This document shows positions 14,009-18,459 of a DNA stretch of 20,018 bases, in pieces. The notes under the pieces are model-generated. The model did no database searches. It saw only the letters and a program-made list of their open reading frames with translations, and was not told the origin of the DNA. The stretch's first letter is position 1. Each line of letters starts with the position of its first letter. Origin of the DNA: JAWOJB01 sp046484325 (GTDB lineage: Bacteria > Actinomycetota > Acidimicrobiia > Spongiisociales > ZC4RG35); assembly GCA_046484325.1 (NCBI GenBank), contig JAWOJB010000065.1:1-20018 (forward strand), written 5' to 3'. The position numbers and the translations under genes are program-made.

Positions 14009-14061
14009 GCCAACCCTGGGTTGGGGAACACACAGATCGTGTTCACCGGCCCACGGTTCGG
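14009..14061 (-). repeat. 53-nt palindromic repeat, copy C
   Basis: Inner stem GGGGAACAC (14023-14031) / GTGTTCACC (14039-14047, one mismatch), centre ACAGATC identical to copy B, outer arms GCCAACCCTGGG (14009-14020) and CCCACGGTTCGG (14050-14061). Reversed relative to copy A. It begins 17 nt after the cimA stop codon. Confidence 0.9.
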
Positions 14062-14224
14062 CCGCTTCCCAGGTCAGGCGAGCTCGAGCCGTGCGATGCC
14101 CTCGAGGCGGCGTCGGCGTGGAGCACCGGCACCCGATGGTGGACCGCCACCACGGCACATGAGGAAGTCGGCCAACCGGCGAATCGGCAGCGGAGTGAGA
14201 GTCGCCGCAACCCGGACCGTCCCC

Positions 14225-14277
14225 GCCAACCGTGGGCCCGGGACCACACTGGGTGTGTTCCCCAGCCCTGGGTTCGC
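14225..14277 (+). repeat. 53-nt palindromic repeat, copy D
   Basis: Left arm GCCAACCGTGGG (14225-14236), inner stem CGGGACCAC (14239-14247) / GTGTTCCCC (14255-14263) with two mismatches, right arm CCCTGGGTTCGC (14266-14277). Same orientation as copy A and the most diverged copy in its left inner arm. It ends 16 nt before the rhodanese stop codon. Confidence 0.88.
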
Positions 14278-14293
14278 TGTACGACCCTCCTGC

Positions 14294-14701
14294 TCAGCCC
14301 CCGGTGACGAGGGGGAGGCCGGTGGATGCCCAGGAGAGCACGCCCCCGTCGAGCTCGGCGACGTCGTCGAAACCCAGGTCTCGCATGAGATTGGCGGCGG
14401 CGTCGCTGCGGTTCCCCGAGCGGCAGTACATCACATACGACGCCTCCCGGTCGAGGGCCGCAATCCGGTCGGCGAAGTCGGCGGCATAGAAGTCGATGTT
14501 GAGCGAGTCCTCGATGTGCCCGGCGGCGTACTCCTCGGGGGTGCGGATGTCGAGCACGACCACGCCGTCCGACGTCGCCAGGCCTGCGGCGGTCTCGGCG
14601 TCGACGAGGCGCACGCCGGGCTCGGTGGCCACGGCGGCGCCCCCGCAGGCGGCTACCAGCACGGACAGCAGGGCGATGATTATCAATGCAGAGCGACGCA
14701 T
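14294..14701 (-). CDS. rhodanese-domain lipoprotein
   Basis: A 135-residue exported lipoprotein with a single rhodanese domain. Seen: N-terminus MRRSALIIIALLSVLVAACGG with basic residues, hydrophobic core and lipobox VAAC (C19 lipidated), then VVVLDIRTPEEYAAGHIEDSLNID, the catalytic loop CRSGNRS with C93, and a C-terminal LDGGVLSW, all standard for rhodaneses. These carry a persulfide on the loop cysteine; single-domain exported forms probably act in sulfur transfer or thiol redox outside the membrane. Start ATG 14701, directly giving the signal peptide. Minus-strand TTGCCG (14737-14732), 18 nt, CATCAT (14713-14708) ends 6 nt before the ATG, so the mRNA may be leaderless. Divergent from the decarboxylase gene. 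Confidence 0.92.
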   Translation of the reverse strand: MRRSALIIIALLSVLVAACGGAAVATEPGVRLVDAETAAGLATSDGVVVLDIRTPEEYAAGHIEDSLNIDFYAADFADRIAALDREASYVMYCRSGNRSDAAANLMRDLGFDDVAELDGGVLSWASTGLPLVTGG

Positions 14702-14707
14702 ATGTCC

Positions 14708-14737
14708 ATGATGCCCGATCCCCCGCGACAACGGCAA
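14708..14737 (-). promoter_or_regulatory. putative promoter of rhodanese lipoprotein gene
   Basis: On the minus strand TTGCCG (14737-14732) and CATCAT (14713-14708) lie 18 nt apart; the -10 ends 6 nt before the ATG. The -10 lacks the first T of TANNNT, so this is weaker than others. Confidence 0.35.
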
Positions 14738-14740
14738 CCC

Positions 14741-14746
14741 TACGAT
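14741..14746 (+). promoter_or_regulatory. -10 box for decarboxylase gene, leaderless type
   Basis: TACGAT ends 6 nt before ATG 14753 with no Shine-Dalgarno between, the same spacing as at 610-622, predicting a leaderless mRNA. No clear -35. Confidence 0.5.
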
Positions 14747-14752
14747 CCGGCC

Positions 14753-16177
14753 ATGCCCCCCGGCACCCACATGACCCCCGACGAGTTCCGCCGGGCCGGC
14801 CACGACCTCGTCGACTGGATCGCCTCGTACCTCGAGGGGATCGACGGGTACCCGGTGCTCTCACCGGTGGCCCCCGGCGAGATCCGCTCCCGGCTCCCGG
14901 CCCACCCCCCCGCCGAGGGTGAGCCGTTCGCCGCCGTCCTCGCCGACGTGGAGTCCATCATCCTGCCGGGCATCACCCACTGGCAGTCACCCTCCTTCTT
15001 CGGGTTCTTCCCCGCCAACGCCTCCGAGCCGGCCGTGCTCGGCGAACTGCTCTCGGCGGGGCTGGGCATCCAGGGCATGCTGTGGGCCACCTCCCCCGCA
15101 GCCACCGAGCTCGAGACCCTCGTGCTCGACTGGCTGGCCGAGATGGCCGGCCTCCCCGAGGGCTTCCGGTCGAGTTCCCGGGGTGGTGGCGTGATCCACG
15201 GGTCGGCTTCGGAGGCGACGCTGGTGGCGATCCTCGCCGCCCGGGAACGTGCCACCCACCTCGCGTCCAACCGACACGGGGCAGGCGGGGACCTGGTCGC
15301 CTACACCTCCACCGAGGGCCACTCCTCGGTCGAGAAGGCGGTCCGGATCGCCGGTCTCGGAACCAACCGGCTCCGGATGGTGGAGGTCGACGAGGCCTTC
15401 GCCATGGACCCCGACGATCTCGAGCGCCAGGTGGTCGCCGACCGGGCCGAGGGGCTCACGCCGACGGTGGTGGTGGCGACGATCGGCACCACCTCGTCCA
15501 CGGCGATCGACCCGATCCGGGCGATCGGAGAGATCTGCCGGGCCCACGGAGTGTGGCTGCACGTGGACGCCGCCTATGCCGGCACCGCCGCCATCTGCCC
15601 CGAGTTCCGCTGGATCCAGGACGGCCTCGAGCTGGCCGACTCCTACTGCTTCAACCCCCACAAGGGGATGCTCACCAACTTCGACTGCAGCGCGTTCTGG
15701 GTCGCCGACCGCGACCACCTCGTCCAGACCCTCACCGTCGTCCCCGAGTACCTGCGCAACCGGGCCTCGGCCGCCGGCGAGGTGATCGACTACCGGGACT
15801 GGCAGATCCCGCTCGGTCGCCGGTTCCGGGCCCTCAAGCTGTGGTTCGTGATCCGTCACTACGGGGTGGACGGTCTCCAACGCCATGTACGGGGCCACAT
15901 CGCCCTCGCCCAGGAGTTCGCCGGGTGGGTGGAGGCCCATCCCGACTTCGAGATCGCCGCCCCCCATCCGCTGTCCCTGGTCTGCTTCCGGCACACGGGC
16001 GGCGACCGGGCCAACCAGCGGATCATGGACCAGGTCAACACCTCGGGCGAGGCCTACCTCACCCACACCAGGCTCGGCGGCGCGCTCACGCTGCGGATGG
16101 CGATCGGCGGGAGCCGAACCGAGCGGCGCCATGTCGAGCGGGCCTGGGAGGCGATCGTCCGGGCCGCCCCCGCCTGA
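14753..16177 (+). CDS. PLP-dependent aromatic-L-amino-acid decarboxylase family protein
   Basis: A 474-residue group II decarboxylase-like enzyme. Seen: MTPDEFRRAGHDLVDWIASYLEGI at the N-terminus, HWQSPSFFGFFPAN, SPAATELETLVLDWLAEM, GGGVIHGSASEATLVAILAARE, WLHVDAAYAG with PLP-ring aspartate D272, and FNPHKGMLTNFDCS with Schiff-base lysine K304, then PLGRRFRALKLWFVIRHYG. These match the AADC family (aromatic amino acid, e.g. Phe/Tyr/Trp decarboxylases) throughout; the enzyme would convert an aromatic amino acid to its amine, or in some members act as an aldehyde synthase. The residue after K304 is glycine where I expect tryptophan. Start ATG 14753 is favoured over ATG 14771 by the TACGAT box 6 nt upstream. 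Convergent with the Nudix gene, 7 nt apart. Confidence 0.9.
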   Translation: MPPGTHMTPDEFRRAGHDLVDWIASYLEGIDGYPVLSPVAPGEIRSRLPAHPPAEGEPFAAVLADVESIILPGITHWQSPSFFGFFPANASEPAVLGELLSAGLGIQGMLWATSPAATELETLVLDWLAEMAGLPEGFRSSSRGGGVIHGSASEATLVAILAARERATHLASNRHGAGGDLVAYTSTEGHSSVEKAVRIAGLGTNRLRMVEVDEAFAMDPDDLERQVVADRAEGLTPTVVVATIGTTSSTAIDPIRAIGEICRAHGVWLHVDAAYAGTAAICPEFRWIQDGLELADSYCFNPHKGMLTNFDCSAFWVADRDHLVQTLTVVPEYLRNRASAAGEVIDYRDWQIPLGRRFRALKLWFVIRHYGVDGLQRHVRGHIALAQEFAGWVEAHPDFEIAAPHPLSLVCFRHTGGDRANQRIMDQVNTSGEAYLTHTRLGGALTLRMAIGGSRTERRHVERAWEAIVRAAPA

Positions 16178-16184
16178 GCGCCCC

Positions 16185-16715
16185 TCACGTCTCGAGACCC
16201 ACCAGCCGCCGGGTCATCGACGCCGTCGCCCCCCACAGGATCTCTCCCTCGACCTCGTAGAACCACACCCGACGGTCGCCCCAGAGCTCGTACCGCCACC
16301 GTGCCTCGTCGGCGAGCTCGGCCAGTGGGGGCACCAGCACCCGATCGACCTCCCGGGGTGAGGGGTGGAGCATCGGCTCGCCGGCCAGCCGGCCCACCAC
16401 GGGCACCACCAGCAGCGAGAACTCGACAGTGTGGATGGCCGGGAGATATCCGAGCACCTCGACGGCCCCCGGCTCGATTCCCACCTCCTCATTCGCCTCC
16501 CTCAGGGCGGTTTCGACGGGCCCGGAGTCCCCGGGATGGGGCCGGCCGCCGGGAAAGGCCAGATGGCCGGCATGGGTGGGCATGGTCAACGGCCGCTTGG
16601 TCAGGATCAGCCGGATGTCGCCAAGCCGATCCTCGTAGAGGGCCGCGAGCACCGCCGCCCTGGGCAGATCGCCACCCGGCGGTTCCTCGGCGACGACATG
16701 GATGCGATCCCACAC
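16185..16715 (-). CDS. CoA pyrophosphatase-type Nudix hydrolase
   Basis: A 176-residue Nudix hydrolase. Seen: LILTKRPLTMPTHAGHLAFPGG (37-57), the UPF0035-type motif found in NUDT7/NUDT8/NudL proteins, merging into the Nudix helix ALREANEEVGI with R72, E73, E76 and E77 as metal ligands. Family members split CoA or acyl-CoA into 3',5'-ADP and phosphopantetheine using Mg2+ or Mn2+, for CoA turnover. Start: GTG 16715, because TACCAT at 16730-16725 would start transcription only a few nt upstream and a longer frame (to 16844) would run through the promoter and into the divergent acetyltransferase gene. Short leader, no ribosome site. Confidence 0.9.
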   Translation of the reverse strand: MWDRIHVVAEEPPGGDLPRAAVLAALYEDRLGDIRLILTKRPLTMPTHAGHLAFPGGRPHPGDSGPVETALREANEEVGIEPGAVEVLGYLPAIHTVEFSLLVVPVVGRLAGEPMLHPSPREVDRVLVPPLAELADEARWRYELWGDRRVWFYEVEGEILWGATASMTRRLVGLET

Positions 16716-16724
16716 GAGACGGCG

Positions 16725-16744
16725 ATGGTACGACCGGATACGCT
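16725..16744. promoter_or_regulatory. back-to-back -10 boxes of Nudix and GNAT genes
   Basis: TACCAT on the minus strand (16730-16725) serves the Nudix gene and TACGCT on the plus strand (16739-16744) serves the acetyltransferase gene. Each ends 9 nt before its start codon, and only 8 bp separate them, so each -35 region would lie inside the other's transcribed sequence and polymerase could use only one at a time. Confidence 0.5.
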
Positions 16745-16753
16745 TCTCGCGGG

Positions 16754-17329
16754 ATGGTGCCCGAACGATTCGCCACCGAACGCCTCGTCCTCCGACGCTT
16801 CCACCGCCGCGACGCCGAGGCGGTGGCCGAGGCCGTGCGTGCATCGATGCCCGAGTTGCAGCAGTGGCTGCCCTGGGCCCATCCCGGCTACGGCCGCGAC
16901 GAGGCCACCGCCTTCATTCGTGAGTCCTCCCAGGCCTGGCGGGACGGGCGGGCCTTCGACTTCGCCATGCGAGACCTCGGCCGGCCGTGGCTGCACCTGG
17001 GCAACGCCTCGATCTGGTTCGTGTCACGGATGGGGCGCACCGGCGAGATCGGCTACTGGGTCCGAAGCGACCGGGCCGGCAACGGCGTCGCCACCGAGGC
17101 GACTGCCGCCCTCGTCGAGCTCGGCTTCGACGAGCTCGGCTTGCACAAGATCAACCTGCGGATCGCGGTCGGAAACCTGGCGAGCGAACGGGTCGCCGCC
17201 AAGCTGGGATTCCACCGGGAGGGGATCCTCCGCGAGGAGCTGCTCATCGGCGGGCAGTGGGTGGACCACACCCTCTTCTCCCTGCTCGAGCGCGAGCACC
17301 GGCACTCACCAGTGGCCACCGAGGGCTGA
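16754..17329 (+). CDS. GNAT acetyltransferase, RimJ/RimL type
   Basis: A 191-residue GNAT-fold N-acetyltransferase of the RimJ/RimL subgroup, which acetylates protein N-termini or small amines with acetyl-CoA. Seen: TERLVLRRFHRRDAEAVAEAV at the start, PGYGRDEATAFIRE, IGYWVRSDRAGNGVATEATAAL with the acetyl-CoA pyrophosphate loop RAGNGVA, HKINLRIAVGNLASERVAAKLGF, and FHREGILREELLIGGQWVDHTLFSLL, all in the usual order. The acceptor is unknown. Start ATG 16754, or GTG 16757; TACGCT lies 9 nt upstream. It is followed by a 289-nt gap full of short repeats. Confidence 0.9.
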   Translation: MVPERFATERLVLRRFHRRDAEAVAEAVRASMPELQQWLPWAHPGYGRDEATAFIRESSQAWRDGRAFDFAMRDLGRPWLHLGNASIWFVSRMGRTGEIGYWVRSDRAGNGVATEATAALVELGFDELGLHKINLRIAVGNLASERVAAKLGFHREGILREELLIGGQWVDHTLFSLLEREHRHSPVATEG

Positions 17330-17330
17330 C

Positions 17331-17407
17331 CACGTCTCACGTCCCACGTCTCACGTCCCACGCCCCACGTCCCACGTCGCACGTCTCACGTCTCACGTCG
17401 CACGCTC
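17331..17407 (+). repeat. heptamer tandem array CACGTCN, 11 units
   Basis: Eleven contiguous 7-nt units: eight begin CACGTC followed by T, C or G, with variants CACGCCC (17359-17365) and CACGCTC (17401-17407). The array starts 2 nt after the GNAT stop codon. No spacers, so it is not a CRISPR. Confidence 0.92.
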
Positions 17408-17443
17408 TCCCCCACGAAGCGCAAGAAGGGATCTCGAGCCTTG

Positions 17444-17489
17444 TCCCCCACGAAGTGGGGGAAGGGGCCCCCGCGGCGAAGCCGTGGGG
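17444..17489 (+). repeat. pair of hairpins with GAA triloops
   Basis: Hairpin one: TCCCCCAC (17444-17451), loop GAA, GTGGGGGA (17455-17462). Hairpin two: CCCCGCGGC (17469-17477), loop GAA, GCCGTGGGG (17481-17489), one G-U pair. A degraded related stretch, CCCCCACGAAGCG, lies at 17409-17422. No T-tract follows. Confidence 0.75.
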
Positions 17490-17579
17490 TAGGGGGGCCG
17501 CCTCTCCAACGCCGCTCGCCGGCCCGGGGACACACCACAAAGACCTTGGCCGGAACTCCCGGGCGACCCTGCAACCTCG

Positions 17580-17585
17580 TAAGCT
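17580..17585 (+). promoter_or_regulatory. -10 box for MBL-fold/cyclase operon
   Basis: TAAGCT predicts a transcript start near 17592 and a leader of about 27 nt that contains GGAGAAGGGA (17598-17607), a usable ribosome site. No clear -35 at the right distance. Confidence 0.4.
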
Positions 17586-17618
17586 CCCTCCCACTCCGGA
17601 GAAGGGACGGATCGACCC

Positions 17619-18443
17619 ATGGCCAAAATGACCGTCGTCTGTCACGGGTGCCGAGGCTCGGTCCCGGTCAGCGGTCCCAAGTTCCATCGCTATGGCGGCG
17701 GCACCACCTGCCTCGAGATCAAGCTGGCCGACGACCATCGCCTCCTCATCGACGCCGGCACCGGCGCCCTCGCCATCCTCGAGGACCTTCCGATCGGCCG
17801 CCCCCTGCGGTTCACCATCCTCGTCACCCACCTCCATTGGGACCACACCTTCGCCCTCCCCTTCTTCCGCCCCTTCTACGACCCGGCCAACCGCTTCGAC
17901 TTCTACGGCCACCACGTAGCGGGCATGAGCATGGACGACGCGCTCGACATCGTCATGCGCCCACCCTGGTTCCCGGTCAACTTCCGGTCCACGCCGGCCC
18001 AGAAGCGATTCCACCACCTCGACGAGGACGCCTTCGAGGTCGAGGATCTCCGCATCACCTCTGCCCGCCTCCACCACCCCGACGGCGTAACCGCCTACCG
18101 GATCGAGCGCAACGGCGCCTCGCTCTGCCTGGCCACCGATGTCGAGCACGGCGAGCCCGATAGCGACCGCAAGCTGCGGGAGCTGGCCGAGGGCGCCGAC
18201 GTGCTCGTCTACGACGCCCAGTACCTGCCCGACGAGTACGAGATGGCCAAAGTCGGCTGGGGCCATTCCACCTGGACCGAGGCGGTGCATCTCGCCAAGG
18301 AGTGCGGGGTGGGACGCCTCGTGCTGACCAGCCACGACCCCTCCCGGTCGGACGACGACATCGACAAGATTGTGGCCATGGCTCGCAACGAGTTCCCCCA
18401 GACCGACGCCTTCTACGAGGGCATGGTCCTCGACGTCGGGTGA
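17619..18443 (+). CDS. MBL-fold metallohydrolase (RNase Z / phosphodiesterase-like)
   Basis: A 274-residue metallo-beta-lactamase-fold hydrolase. Seen: CRGSVPVSGPKFHRYGGGTT (11-30) and LLIDAGTGA (42-50), zinc motif HLHWDH (H71, H73, D75, H76), later SARLHHPDG, CLATDVEHGE (bridging aspartate), and VLTSHDPS (final histidine). The N-terminal SVPVSG/RYGGGTT block places it in the RNase Z-like and class II cyclic-nucleotide phosphodiesterase-like side of the superfamily rather than lactamases. The exact phosphodiester substrate is unknown. Start ATG 17619 follows GGAGAAGGGA; ATG 17628 is a weaker alternative. The next gene, a nucleotide cyclase, starts 16 nt later on the same strand, which favours a cyclic-nucleotide role, as inference. 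Confidence 0.85.
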   Translation: MAKMTVVCHGCRGSVPVSGPKFHRYGGGTTCLEIKLADDHRLLIDAGTGALAILEDLPIGRPLRFTILVTHLHWDHTFALPFFRPFYDPANRFDFYGHHVAGMSMDDALDIVMRPPWFPVNFRSTPAQKRFHHLDEDAFEVEDLRITSARLHHPDGVTAYRIERNGASLCLATDVEHGEPDSDRKLRELAEGADVLVYDAQYLPDEYEMAKVGWGHSTWTEAVHLAKECGVGRLVLTSHDPSRSDDDIDKIVAMARNEFPQTDAFYEGMVLDVG

Positions 18444-18459
18444 GCAGCCCGCACCCTCG

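Larger units (their letters stand above)
13992..14293. other. 302-nt gap between convergent genes with two inverted palindromic repeats
   Basis: The gap between the cimA stop and the rhodanese stop carries repeat copies C and D in opposite orientation, each 17 nt from the stop codon of the nearer gene. The 163 nt between them (14062-14224) hold no reading frame that I recognise and no T-tract. I looked for a target duplication around the pair and saw none. Confidence 0.6.
17330..17618. other. repeat-rich intergenic gap
   Basis: This 289-nt gap holds the heptamer array (17331-17407), two GAA-loop hairpins (17444-17489), and the probable promoter of the MBL-fold gene (TAAGCT, 17580-17585). Frames across it translate into low-complexity peptides (TSHV-type repeats) and show no family. 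Confidence 0.7.

Noticed and set aside
12348..14033. Minus-strand open frame of about 560 codons across cimA
   Set aside because: Antisense shadow of a well-supported citramalate synthase; low-complexity translation.
14009..14277. Complete MITE with target-site duplication
   Set aside because: I saw no matching short direct repeats flanking the C/D pair, so composite insertion is only a possibility.
16716..16844. N-terminal extension of the Nudix protein to 16844
   Set aside because: It would run through the Nudix promoter and over 90 nt into the divergent acetyltransferase gene, and the extra residues are Arg/Pro-rich with no homology evident.
17331..17407. CRISPR array
   Set aside because: Units are 7 nt and contiguous with no spacers, and no cas genes are present.
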